Shown: piece after piece, positions 10,371 to 22,050 of the stretch
How positions within the stretch are numbered: the first letter of the stretch is position 1
How the letters are laid out: each line of letters starts with the position of its first letter
Assembly (NCBI RefSeq): GCF_020283565.1
Contig: NC_060065.1
Location: 49,898,409 to 49,962,408 of the forward strand
DNA from: Trifolium pratense
Lineage: Eukaryota; Streptophyta; Magnoliopsida; Fabales; Fabaceae
Direction of reading: 5' to 3'
Length of the DNA: 64,000 bases
The notes under the pieces: generated by a model
What the model saw: only the letters and a program-made list of their open reading frames with translations
What the model was told of the DNA's origin: nothing
Databases searched by the model: none
Position numbers and translations under genes: made by a program

Positions 10371-13300
10371 AGTAAGATATTAATTGTGGCACAACTTTTG
10401 GGGCTAGTTTACATGAACAAAATGTATATTAGATTACCATAATCTTTGACAGGAGGCTATTGGGAAATTTGGTTATTTTTAATATAGAATATTATTATTA
10501 CTCAGTATAGTGGTCTAATTTTTTGGTTGTGATATTTTGGTCTATTTTATGGTTGGTTTTGACAATGAGCTAAATTTGAGTTTTATTTATCATATTGGTA
10601 TGTTCATTAAGATTTTGGGTACATGCTGAACAATATTCAAATTTATGGGATGGGCTCTCACATCATTCATGTTTTATGTATGAGAGCTTTTTTCATCTCC
10701 ACAATTCTTAAAAACCGCTGCATCTGTGGATTGGTAAGTTCGGATGGGAAAAAACACATTTTTTGTCTAGATTTACCTATCCAGATGCAAGAAAAAACAC
10801 AGTTTTTTTGCCCGGTTGTGGTTTTTCAATAAATGAGTGAAGGGTTATATTTAGCTTAGCTATGGTGCAGAAGTATTCATCGAAGTCTAGCACGGTTCAA
10901 GACTTCTTTTCTCCATTCAATCAAAATACTCCATATGATGTTATGTTATCATGTACAGGCAGTACAACCGATATTATATTATTGATTCTAGATCTAGAGG
11001 GAGCTGTAGATGCATCTATGGTATAGGATATTATGATGGTATTAGTTGTATATGACTGATACAACGAAGTCTTGTACCGTAGACGAAACTCTTTTCATGT
11101 ATTTGTGCATGAAATAACTGGTCTATGCAAGCTTTTGTAAGGATTTTTTCAGCCATACCAACTTCTTACAAGCAAGCTTCAATAATATTAATGAAGAACA
11201 ACAGTGATACGTCCCCAAAAACTTCAATCTAACCGTACCACAACGATCAATCTGAATTTATCTTCACTTAGCCATTGGATGGAAATCTACTAGTTATACC
11301 AATGGAACATCAAACTACCGACCACAAATGTATGAGGATATCTTGTCTTGTTATAAAGATAATATTGTTTTAAGCATATGGTAGCATTATATCTAATCTA
11401 GAATGATAAAAATCTGACCAATGTCGAGCAACAACTGTCAAGGTTGAAGTTGGTGGTAGTCTACCTACAAATACTCCAACGCTCAAGTTAATATGAGAAC
11501 GTGAAATGAAAGTTTTTTAGGAATATAATAATTGCATACCTTAAAGTGTTGAAGGAGAACACCTTATATTGGAGTGACGATGGAGCCGCTAAGACATTGA
11601 TGGGTGGCCATTATGAGATGCTGCCCAGTCAAGCGTCAACGCCATTTAATTCCGTGAAGGCGTCACACTTCTTAAAAGAATCTGAGGACGACCGTTATTA
11701 TTTTGGAGGAGGCGATCCATTGTTCGGATGAAATTTCCTTTGTTAAGCTTTTATACGTGAGGGACTGAGTTGACAAGACGAGCATGAGTATATCTTAGTC
11801 CCGTCAAGAACAATATCAAATACATATAATATTTCAAAACAGAGGCGTCTTTCAAATCCTAAAGTAGATTAACATAAAAAACACACTAACAATTCAACTT
11901 AATTACTGTGTTTTTTTCAACATACCTTTTGGAATAATGCAACTAACATTTCGGAATTTGTTGGTAATGTTGATCGTGAATGATTCATGAACAATAATAA
12001 TAATTCATTGTAAATTAATCTAGAGTAATCTTTTTAGGTGCAACTAAATTCAATATTAGTTGTCCCACCATCACACAAGCTCATAGCATTTTTCAACGGT
12101 AGTGTCCTATCCATTATAGTAGTATTATGCATGTGTGAAGATTTTGACATTTTGTCACAAGAATCCTATTTTTGTTTTCAGTTTTTTTTCTCCATGATTA
12201 AGTTTTTTTGGGTAAAGTAAATTCTATTTAAGACGTATCAGGCACTAGATCTTAAGTATCACATACAACTAGAATTTTGAATGTATTAATTTTGTACCCT
12301 TTTTGAATGTAATACACTTTTAGAATCAATCTTAAATGGAATCTAACATATATAAATTATGAATTGGATTAGACGCAGTTACTCGTCGTAGTTGTCCGAT
12401 CGAAAACTGACAGTTGAGATTGTTTATAGTGGTTTTTGTTAATGCGTAATATAAACCGTCCGATTTAAGGTCAATGGTTGTGATAAATAAAACTGTACTG
12501 TGAAACTGTTGTATCAGTGATGAATCTTGATTCCACAAATCATAACATACACATTCTTTAGACTAAGAAACAAAAGTAGTCCCATAATTATAAGGCCAAA
12601 AATTCAAAAAGGCAAGTAGAAAGGTGTATAATTTAGCAGTAGTTTTCTGGTATTAAGACAACCCTTGAAAGGTCCTACACGTACAAAGGTTTCAAAGCTG
12701 TCTTTATACATTCAAAGGTTTCTAGCTAGTGTAGAGTTCATACTGATGATAAGAGGGTCCCCTCAATCCCACTCTGCTGAATTTGGAACCCATATCTTCC
12801 TTATTTTCAACAACTCCTTTGTCTTTAAAGTTGACCTATATATTAGTCTCTTGGTGCATGTCTTGGACTCAAATTTCTTTGTCATTTTCGGTGATTACTA
12901 TACTGTTGTTGGACATAGGTTGCATATCTTCTGGCTCATATACTTTTGTAATTTCAGAAATCACATTTTTATGACATACTGTATTTGCTTTATTTTCTGT
13001 ACATTAATGAAAACACATCAAACACTAAATATAAACATCTTTCTTGATTAGGAATCAAAGTTTAGTTCATTATGTTTGTGAGACTAGTTTATCAGTAATA
13101 AAAAGTTGACGTCAGTTGTGTCCTAAAATGCAAGTGCTCACCAGAGCCAGCTAATGAGCTCAAAGTTGAGACTAAGACTCTGAGAGAGCGTTGAAAGAGG
13201 TATTTACAGACTATCCATTAACAAGACTAACACGTTCAACAATAGAAATTGAATTCACATTTTAGTGAAATATAAGTCAACCGTATAATCTTCATCCGAC

Positions 13301-13375
13301 CGATTTTTGAAATTACAGACATAGTCTCTATTGCATTGTGGTATTAAATAAGGCCAAAAAGTATATACCAAAATG
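10371..13375. other. 3 kb intergenic region, no gene recognised
   Basis: The first 200-250 bp are probably the DnaJ 3'UTR. The rest is AT-rich. A slightly GC-richer open stretch at 11546-11731 has no domain I recognise and no splice partner. No transposon ends were identified. Confidence 0.5.
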
Positions 13376-13383
13376 GATTTGGA

Positions 13384-13441
13384 TTGCCGGCCGTAGAGAA
13401 AGCACGCGGTTTCACCCTGATTCAAATTTCGGCCGGCAATT
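13384..13441. repeat. Short foldback: ATTGCCGGCC...GGCCGGCAAT
   Basis: A 10-12 bp GC-rich inverted repeat in otherwise AT-rich DNA, with about 35 bp between the arms. Confidence 0.7.
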
Positions 13442-13587
13442 CATGATTGGACACCTCAAATTAAATATTGAAAAAACAAACATTTTTTGAAACGGAATTG
13501 AAAAAACAAACATTAAAAAATCTCATCCGTCAATTCATGATAGAACAGTTCAAATCGCACAGTAACTGCACCAAATCCAATTCCATA

Positions 13588-13676
13588 CTATCCAAATCCA
13601 TACCAGTATACTACTATAGAAAAACATGACAGTATCCAAATCCATACCAGTATACTACTAAAGAAACATGACAGTA
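13588..13676 (+). repeat. Two-copy tandem duplication (about 46 bp)
   Basis: The unit 'tatccaaatccataccagta' through 'catgacag' is present twice in a row, about 200 bp before the receptor kinase start. The second copy carries small changes. Confidence 0.85.
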
Positions 13677-13872
13677 TCTGATTGATCTAAGGAATAGAAA
13701 AAAGAAAACATGAGAGCAAACATTTCCCATGTTAGTTAAGTCATTTCACCTACTATATACCCACCACTTATACTGTTGTGAATTAGTACTACAAACTGTC
13801 ACATACAATTCAATTCAAAATATATGATCTCTAAATTCTGATGAACACTCTCAGTCTCAGCAACACAAAAAC

Positions 13873-16800
13873 ATGAACTATAGCAAAATGATTGAACTAT
13901 TATTCCTCATTCTCTCAATAATCTCTCCCACTCTCTCTCTCAACCAAGAAGGTCTCTTCCTTCTCCAAGCCAAACACAATCTCTCCGACCCTTCAAACTC
14001 TCTCTCCAACTGGTCTCCCCATGACTCCACTCCATGCAACTGGACTGGCATCCTCTGCAACAATCTCACAAACTCTGTCACTTCCATAAACCTCCCTAAC
14101 TCCGATCTCTCCGGTCCTTTCCCGACTTCCCTCTGCCGTCTCCCTTCTCTCTCCCATCTCTCTCTCCCTAACAACAGCCTCAACTCCACTCTCCCCACCA
14201 CCATCTCCACTTGCACCACTCTTCACCATCTAGACCTCTCTTTAAACCTCTTCTCCGGCGAACTTCCAAACACTCTCTCCAATCTCCCTAACCTCAAACA
14301 ACTCAACCTCTCCTTCAACAACTTCTCCGGTAAAATCCCGCCAACCTTCGGCTTTTTCCGGAGACTTCAATCTCTCTCCCTTGTTAACAATCTTCTCACC
14401 GGAAACATACCTTCTTCTCTAAGCAACGTTTCATCTCTCAAAGAACTTCACCTTGCTTACAACAATTTCTTCTCAGAAATTCCACAAGAATTCGGAAACC
14501 TCACCAACCTTGAAATTCTATGGCTTTCCGGTTGCAATCTTGTGGGTCAAATTCCGGTTTCTCTACGAAAACTCGTTCGTCTTCAAAACCTCGATTTATC
14601 ACGAAACATGCTCAACGGAACCATACCGGAACTTATGATCTCCGGTTTAACCAGCATTGTTCAAATCGAGCTTTTCCAAAACTCATTCTCCGGCGAGTTA
14701 CCACGTGCCGGTGTATCGAATTTGACTCATTTGGAACGATTCGATGCTTCTGATAATGAGTTAACAGGAACGATTCCCGACGAGTTGTGTCGTTTGAAGA
14801 ATCTGGGGTCTTTGAATTTGTACTACAATAAACTCAGCGGTTCTCTGCCGGAAAGTTTAGCTTCGTCGGAGAATTTATACGAGCTTCTTCTGTTCAACAA
14901 CACACTCACCGGAAAGTTGCCAAGTGGCTTGGGAAACAATTCAAAGCTACAGTTGCTTGATGTTTCGTTTAATCAATTTTCCGGCGAGATTCCGGCGAGT
15001 TTATGTCGTCAGGGAAGTTTACAGGAACTGTTAATGATTCACAATTCATTTTCCGGTGAAATTCCGGCGAGTCTTGGAAACTGTTTGAGCTTAATGAGAG
15101 TTAGGTTTGGGAATAATAATCTCTCTGGTGTTGTTCCTTATGGACTTTGGGGTCTACCCCATATGTATCTACTTGAGCTTGTTGAAAATTCTCTTTCTGG
15201 GTCTATTTCTAATGCAATTTCAAGAGCAAATAATCTTTCAATTTTATTAATTTCAGGGAATAGGTTTAATGGGTCGATTCCGGAGTCAATCGGGTTGTTG
15301 GATAATCTCGGAGAGTTTGTTGCTAGTAGGAATAGTCTTACCGGTCAAATTCCGACCGGTATGGTTAAGTTAAGCCAGTTGGGTAGGCTTGTTCTTAGAG
15401 ATAATCAATTTTCTGGCGAGATTCCTAATTGGGTTGGTGATTGGAAGAAGCTTAATGAGCTTGATTTGGCTAATAATAGGTTTGTTGGTAATATTCCAAG
15501 TGAATTAGGAACTTTGCCGGGGCTTAATTTTCTCGATCTTTCTGGTAATTTACTTTCTGGTGAAATTCCAATGGATCTGCAAAATTTGAAGCTTGATATT
15601 TTTAATCTTTCAAATAATAAGCTTTCTGGTGAAATTCCTCCTCTTTATGCAAATGAGAATTATAGGGAAAGTTTTTTAGGAAATACCGATTTATGTGCTG
15701 ATCTTTCGGGATTGTGTCCGAATTTGGGTGAGAAGAGTAAGAATAGGAACTTTGTTTGGGTTTTTAGGTTCATATTTGTACTTGCTGGTGTTGTTTTAAT
15801 TGTTGGGGTGGCATGGTTTTACTTCAAATTCCAAAATTTCAAGAAGATTAAGAAAGGTTTTTGTACATCGAAGTGGAGATCGTTCCATAAACTAGGGTTT
15901 AGCGAGTTTGAGATTGTTAAATTGATGAGTGAAGATAATGTAATAGGGAGTGGATCTTCTGGGAAGGTTTACAAAGTTGTGTTGAGTAATGGAGAGGTAG
16001 TTGCGGTGAAGAAATTATGGAGAGGAATTAAGATAGAAAGTGGAAATGTTAATGATCAAGAAAAAGATGAATTTGAAGTTGAAGTTGAAACATTAGGAAA
16101 GATTAGGCACAAGAACATTGTAAGGTTATGGTGTTGTTATAATAGTGGAGATAATAAACTCTTAGTTTATGAGTATATGCCTAATGGAAGTTTAGATGAT
16201 TTGTTGCATAGTGGTAAGAAAAACTTGTTGGATTGGCCAACAAGGCTTAAAATTGCTGTTGATGCTGCTGAGGGACTTTCTTATTTGCATCACGATTGTG
16301 TTGTTCCTATTGTTCATAGGGATGTAAAATCTAGCAATATTTTGTTAGATGGAGAATTTGGTGCAAAAATTGCTGATTTTGGAGTTGCTAAATTTGTTAG
16401 AGGTGTCACCAATGGGACAGAAGAACCTATGTCTATGATTGCAGGATCTTGTGGTTACATTGCACCAGGTACTAATCATAATTAATGCATTCATAATTGA
16501 TTTCCTTTCCTCGGATTAGGCGTGTCAGACACGTGTTGACACCAACACTGATGATTACATTGAATTATGTCATTTTCTCACATTATTATCGGTGTCGTGT
16601 CCGGTGTCCGTGCTTCATAGTCTATTACCAAGTAATCTCAACATGCCTCAATTATATGCAAATTAATCAAGTTATAAACTAAGTGTCTTTCATTTATGTG
16701 TGCAGAATATGCTTATACTCTTAGGGTGAATGAAAAGAGTGACATTTATAGCTTTGGTGTAGTGATTTTGGAATTGGTAACTGGAAAACACCCTGTTGAT

Positions 16801-17076
16801 CAAGAATATGGAGAAAAAGATTTGGTAAAATGGGTTTCTTCCAAATTGAATGAGGAAGGACATGATCAAGTGATTGATCCAACTCTTGATTCTAAGTATA
16901 AGGAAGAAATCAGCAAAGTACTCAACTTGGGGATTCTTTGCACAAGCTCACTTCCTATAAACCGTCCTTCAATGAGAAGTGTAGTGAAAATGCTGCAAGT
17001 AACAACAGTTGCTAAATCAAGAAGTGGAAAATTCTCTCCTTATTATCAAGAAGTAGTCTCTGACAATGATCATTAG
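13873..17076 (+). CDS. HSL1: HAESA-like LRR receptor kinase (HSL1 type)
   Basis: Two exons: 13873-16468 and 16706-17076 (ccag|gtacta, tgcag|aa), giving 988 residues. A signal peptide (about 1-22, ending SPTLS) is followed by an LRR N-terminal cap with paired Cys (CNWTGILC) and about 20 plant-type LRRs with LxGxIPxxLGxLxxL spacing. A C-terminal Cys cap (CADLSGLC) follows, then one membrane helix (about 627-650). The kinase has P-loop GSGSSGKVYK (about 692), VAVKK Lys (about 712), HRDVKSSN with Asp 817, DFGVA with Asp 835 and the activation segment SCGYIAPEYAYT. It is an RD kinase with catalytic residues intact. The kinase C-lobe (RVNEKSDIYSFGVVILELVT) matches the HAE/HSL clade, which perceives IDA/IDL or CLE-like peptides with SERK co-receptors. 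The intron splits the Pro-Glu of APEY, as in relatives. Codon use shifts from C-rich (first 700 bp) to T-rich later. Confidence 0.93.
16510..16621 (+). mobile_element. Truncated 'GTGTCC' repeat in HSL1 intron
   Basis: It contains cagacacgtgttgac and ends cggtgtccgtgcttcatag, the same right end as the full element at 20036-20619. The left end is missing. Confidence 0.7.
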
Positions 17077-17082
17077 GAAGCA

Positions 17083-17260
17083 TAGTTTAAACTAGACCTA
17101 CTTGTCGCAGACACAGATACTTCGACACTGATAATAATTTGAAAATTTGAATAATTAAATGTAATCACATGTGTCGATGTTGTATTGGTGTTGGTGACTA
17201 ATAAGTGTCAGACACCCAGACACAACTTTAATTTGAAGTGTCGGTATTAAATAGTCCGTT
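17083..17260. repeat. Degenerate GTGTC/GACAC repeat after HSL1
   Basis: Repeated 'gacacagatacttcgacac', 'gtgtcgatgttg' and 'gtgtcagacacccagacac' words resemble the element at 20036, with no recognisable ends. Confidence 0.5.
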
Positions 17261-18569
17261 GTCATTAAACTATATAATATTTATAGAACATACCAATATT
17301 CTTAAACTATAATATCATGAAATGTTTATATATATGCTTTGTTTTTCAGCCCATATCTAGTTGTCTGCTTTTATTTGTTTGATTCAACAATGTGTCTGCT
17401 TATGGTTCTATATTGCTCTCTTCTCATCAATGCTAAGTTTTGGCATTTTTGGAATGGCTATTATATCCAAATAAATAGGCTAATATAGAATTGACTCAGA
17501 AACTGACATTAGTATTTGGGAAGAAAATTAAATATTAGTTTGTAATTTGAAGGGGTCGTGTGTTATATTATATATCATGGCAATAAATAAACAAATTGAG
17601 GCGTCAGCAAACAAAAATGCTTTAAGGCTTAGACAATGAGATACTTTTTGGAGGGCTTGTTTGTTATCATTATTGAGATTCTTTTTAGATAAATTTTTTT
17701 TTAAAAAAAAATTTGGCAACTTTTCCAAGTTGAGATACTTAAACCTCAAATCTCAATTTTAATATGCAACAGCGGTTAGTTATAAATTTCACAGGTCAAT
17801 GCATTTAGTACTAAATTTACTATGAAAATGCATTGACCTATGTTATTGTTTCACTATGAATGACCAATGCATCGTTGAGGACTTGAGGCTAGTTCTATAG
17901 CATAACTGCATAAGTGACATATATAAGATTTGCATCATCTACGGATTAGTTTCTGTCGGTGAATCAATAAATCTTACGATCGAATCAAATGAGGTATGAC
18001 GAACACATTAGTCTAATGGTAACAAACACATCGTGTGTGGTGCAAAATTATTTTATATGTGCACATAAACAAGTCTTGTTTTGGTGTTTTTCATTTTTTT
18101 TTTTGAGTAAATACTTTTATGAGTAAAGAGATGAAGAAGTAATTGACCGAGTAGAATGATGTCTACCGGATAAGCCATTGAGTTACTCCATAAACTATCA
18201 CCTCTTTGATTTAGTCCCCAAATTATATAAATATAATAAGTAGTTCAAAAAATATATAAAATCCATTAAGTTAGAGACCAAGATTATGTTGGTGAACCTT
18301 CACACTTGAAACCTAAGGAGCAAGACATTAAAAGAGTATTTCTCACAAATAATTAATAATTTATTTTTAAAAAAATAGATAGGCCAACCCTATCAGTCCG
18401 TCGGCAATGATGAGATTTTTCGACACTTTATATCTAGTTGACCTATCCCACATTGTTCAGCTTTAGACGAGTTATTGAGGCGGGGCGGGGTGGTCGATTT
18501 TGTCATTCCTAATTCTTGTGAAATAATCCTATACTATTTACATAGTAAGTAGGGCTGCTGGACAGCTGA
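17261..18569. other. Intergenic, no feature seen
   Basis: AT-rich. A short inverted pair, 'aatgcatttagtactaaattt' arms near 17795-17840, is the only structure noted. Confidence 0.4.
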
Positions 18570-19057
18570 AAGTTCATGGCTTCATTTCTTTATGCATGCA
18601 TGTAATTTTCTTTTTTGAACACCAAAGGCAATTAAAGCCAAAGATTCTCTTAATATTTGTTATGGGGAGAAATTGTGCATGAGTCCCGTTTTGATATAGG
18701 CAATTATACCCAGGGATTTGTAACGATTGAAGAAATCGAAAGCCCTTACTGGGTCGATGGTGCAAAAGCTAAGTAAAGTTTGAATGGCTTCATAATCAGG
18801 GTCAGATTGAGAATCTGATTTGCTCTCAGGGTATGATAAGTTTACCTGATTGCGGATTTTGGGAAAATGACAAGAGAATTCCTTGATAAAGTTTGAGAGA
18901 AGTCAAGATTAAGTTTGAGAGAATAAGGAGAGGGATTAAATCTTGATGAAACTGGCGAGTTGTTGATGATGGTATGAGAACGACGAGGGAGATTGTTGGT
19001 TAAGTTCAAGAGGTGGGTGATGGTGGTTTCGTGAGAACGACGAGAGAGAAAGTTCAT
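18570..19057 (-). pseudogene. Broken gene fragment, possibly a PPR-type N-terminus
   Basis: Minus strand from ATG 19057. The first block (MNFLSRRSHETTITHLLNLT...) is rich in Ser, Arg and Asn and poor in acids, like an organelle transit peptide. It runs into a stop at 18842. Across a frame change the reading continues as LSYPESKSDSQSDPDYEAIQ, then TLLSFCTIDPVRAFDFFNRY and KSLGI, and it fails again by 18680. The pattern 'LLSFCTxDPxRAFDFFxxYKSLGI' resembles the start of pentatricopeptide-repeat proteins. That family call is a weak inference. Nothing downstream continues it, so this is at best a truncated duplicate. Confidence 0.35.
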
Positions 19058-19529
19058 GTGATTGTTAAATAAGTTCGAGTTGTTGATGCTAATGGTATTC
19101 CGAAGGCGGTCCCGTATTCTTTGTACATGGTATTTTTGTTTTTGGCTGACTACTGTAATTTAGTTTTTTTATTTTTTATAAGGGCTTAAAGGTATCCTCA
19201 CAACTTTGACCCTTTCAGTATGTTATAAGACTAATATTTGAATTGACACTGAGACATTTGATTTATTTTTTTCTTTTAATTTGAGACTAAGCTATCTCCC
19301 GAACAGGCGACTTTAGAAATCAAACTCGAGTTGAAAAAGTCATGTTGCCGACTCTCACAACAACAAATTGGAATGCATACTAATTAGTAAGAAGTCAATA
19401 TGTGTACTTTTGTTTAATTAGCTGTTGCTGTCAAAAAAAGTTAATTTGCTATATTTTTTGTTAGAAAGGGGAGGTGAGTCCATTATATGTTTTTTATTTT
19501 TAAAACAAATTGTTATTATATTACAATGT

Positions 19530-19635
19530 TAGGTTTTTTCCTTGTCAAGACTTGAACGATGGACCTCAAACTCCTTAACCCTTGACTCAACTAGTTTGAT
19601 TAGTTGAACTACTCATCCTACCCCGAATCCATTAT
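19530..19635 (-). mobile_element. Possible SINE, third tRNA-like family
   Basis: The minus strand has a box-A-like TAGTTCAACTAATCAAAC and a B-box-like GTTCAAGTCTT followed by an A-rich end. It resembles the copy at 30805-30930. No clear duplication. Confidence 0.4.
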
Positions 19636-20035
19636 ATATATCTCACTGAAAACTTTTATGTTTCTTTCTATATTATATATCTCACAGAAAACTTTTATGT
19701 TATATCCAATACAATTAAATTAACCAAGGGTGTTCCTTGTTGAGTACCTAACCTCTATATATATTAGCTTGATAAACAGAGAAATTTTACTTGCACAAAC
19801 AAGAATTTATATATTTGCAAATTTTGCATGACATTATTTACTGTACACATTATACATTGAAACACATTAAGCATAGATGTGAAAAAAAAAAAATCTACCT
19901 ACTTACATTTTCACCATATAGCACACAAATCATGACAGCCCATAAATAAATGTAGGGTCAGTACTTCCACTTTAATTTAGGCTAAAGTCATTATTATGGT
20001 ACAAAATCTTGTCTTGGTCTATATACAAATACAAC

Positions 20036-20619
20036 CTAGGAAGCACCGACACCTCTATGATTAGACGTGTCGCGGTGTCCGACACGTGTCGGTGTCCGAC
20101 ACTCGTATGACACTCGTCCGACACGTGTCGGATAGCTCATATCGGTGTCGGAAAAAATTCAATTTTTTCTTTAGTTTGACACTCCTTTGATCGGTGTCCG
20201 ACACCTGTAAGACACTCGGATGACACGTGTCAGACAAGTGTCCCAAAAAATAATTATTTTTTCTTTGCTTATACTCTCTTTAGGCACATATTAAACATAT
20301 CTACAAGAGTTAAAGATGTGTAGAAACAACAATATTGATCAATGTGGGATTGAAGACATTACATTTTGATTACGATATTTTTAGTTTTTTCGATCGTAGA
20401 TGGATAAATAAAGGTAAAATACTATCATATTTTGTTTTAAATTTTTTTTAAAATATAACTTCCTCAAATTAGATTTACATGTATATATTTTGATTATCAA
20501 TTTATATGTTTTATAAATATGTAGCGGTGTCGGTGTCCTATATTTTTTACATTAGCGGTGTCGTGGTGTCCGTGTCCGTGTCGTGTCGCGGTGTCCGTGT
20601 CGGAGTCCGTGCTTCATAG
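20036..20619 (+). mobile_element. Mutator-like MITE with GTGTCCGACAC subterminal repeats
   Basis: The ends match as inverted repeats: left ctagGAAGCACCGACACC, right (reverse complement) ctatGAAGCACGGACTCC. The flanking direct repeat aatacaac occurs at 20028-20035 and 20620-20627 (9 bp if one mismatch is allowed), as expected for Mutator-like elements. Both ends are filled with tandem and inverted GTGTCCGACAC/GTGTCGG words, including three CACGTG hexamers (20083, 20122, 20224). No transposase is encoded, so it is non-autonomous. Partial relatives lie at 16510, 17083 and perhaps 34835. Confidence 0.8.
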
Positions 20620-20809
20620 AATACAACTAAAGCATGCTGTCTAATATATTTGATTGAACTTGAATCTTAGCTCAAAAATAATTGACTTGGATTGGAGACT
20701 GTTTTTCAATATGTTATTTTGTCTATCCTTCACTTAATACAAATACATAGTTTAATTAATGGATATAATTAAGTGTAAATGTATCATCTGACTAAATCTC
20801 AGAGAATTT

Positions 20810-20834
20810 AGATATCAAAAAAAAAAAAAAAAAA
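20810..20834 (+). repeat. Poly-A insertion scar with 12-bp duplication
   Basis: The direct repeat ctcagagaattt (20798-20809, 20835-20846) brackets 'agatatc' plus 18 A. This looks like an extremely truncated retroposon tail. Confidence 0.75.
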
Positions 20835-20846
20835 CTCAGAGAATTT

Positions 20847-22050
20847 GAAAATATCTACATGTTAAAATAATTTATAGTATTAAATGCATATATCTCAATA
20901 TTTTAAAAATCACATTAAAAAATATAAAAAATGAAGCAGACATAAAAAATAGCGAGATTTTGTATCATGGTTCAACTGGTTTAAACTATTTGAATTAGAA
21001 CGAAACTGTGACCAAACTGTTCAAATAAATTAATCGTCGATAATGCAAATTTACGATTCTGCCGATTAAACTACTCAATTTCATTTTTAAAATATTGATA
21101 TAGTCTAATACATTTATCAACAGATGGTAGCATTTGATGCCACATTGCAGGTGATAGTATGCTGCAATGCAACTATCATTGATGTTACTATAAAAGATGG
21201 AGAAAGAGAGGTTTCTTGCTATGCATGAAAAGTCTACATAAAGTAATGAAATTGTTATGGTTGGTTGAAAAATGTTTTCTTCAATTTAATTTCTCCCTAT
21301 AGTTTTCTGGTATGAATATATTTTTAACTTTATATACACTCCAACTTGACATCAGACCTAAGTTCTACAATTCTCTGCTTCTACATAATTAGATTGCCTC
21401 AATCCCACTCAACTCTTCTATAATTAATTAAATAATTAATATAACATATCAATATTTTTAATTATTTAAAACTAGTTTTATTCTAGACTAGATTTTAATC
21501 TTAATTAAAGCTACCCTTTAGTCAGACTAAAAAAGGACAAAAATTCTACATTTATTCTTCAACAAGTTTTCATACAAATATACAAAGCAACTACATAACT
21601 TGAGATCCAAGCAATCTTTTATATTTTTTTATTCCTCTTCTCTCAGTGCAACTAACCCCATCTATCTAATTTTTAATTTCAGTCTCTATATTAAGAATGT
21701 TTAGGTGTCACACTCTCTCATTCACCTCCATTAGTAAGAAAAATTAAGAAGATCTAGCTACAATTTTATAAGATTTAATTATAATATAGAAGAAATTAAG
21801 TACTAAAAAAAGTAAGATAGAATTTAATTCCTTTCCACCTCTCAACAAGAAGTGGCATGCGGGAGCAACCCTTTAGAAGAGACAAGTTCTTCTTTTCTAA
21901 ATCTTATTATTTATTTCTCTACTTTAAATATCCATCTCTTAACTCAAGTTATCTCTCTCTGTCTCCCTCTTGCTCTATCTTTTTTGTTTCTCTTTCATTT
22001 TTCTTTTATACACAAATGAAATGAGAAGCAAGGTAGAGAAGAGAGAATAA
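20847..22050. other. Upstream region of the NAC gene
   Basis: AT-rich. From about 21880 it is pyrimidine-rich with TCTCT runs, typical of a plant leader or promoter. No transposon ends recognised. Confidence 0.45.

Noticed and set aside
11546..11731. 61-residue open frame (SDDGAAKTLMGGHYE...)
   Set aside because: Slightly GC-richer than its surroundings, but no family recognised, no splice partner, no promoter-like context.
13878..14229. Minus-strand frames opposite the HSL1 leader
   Set aside because: Arg/Glu-rich shadows of the C/T-rich LRR coding strand.
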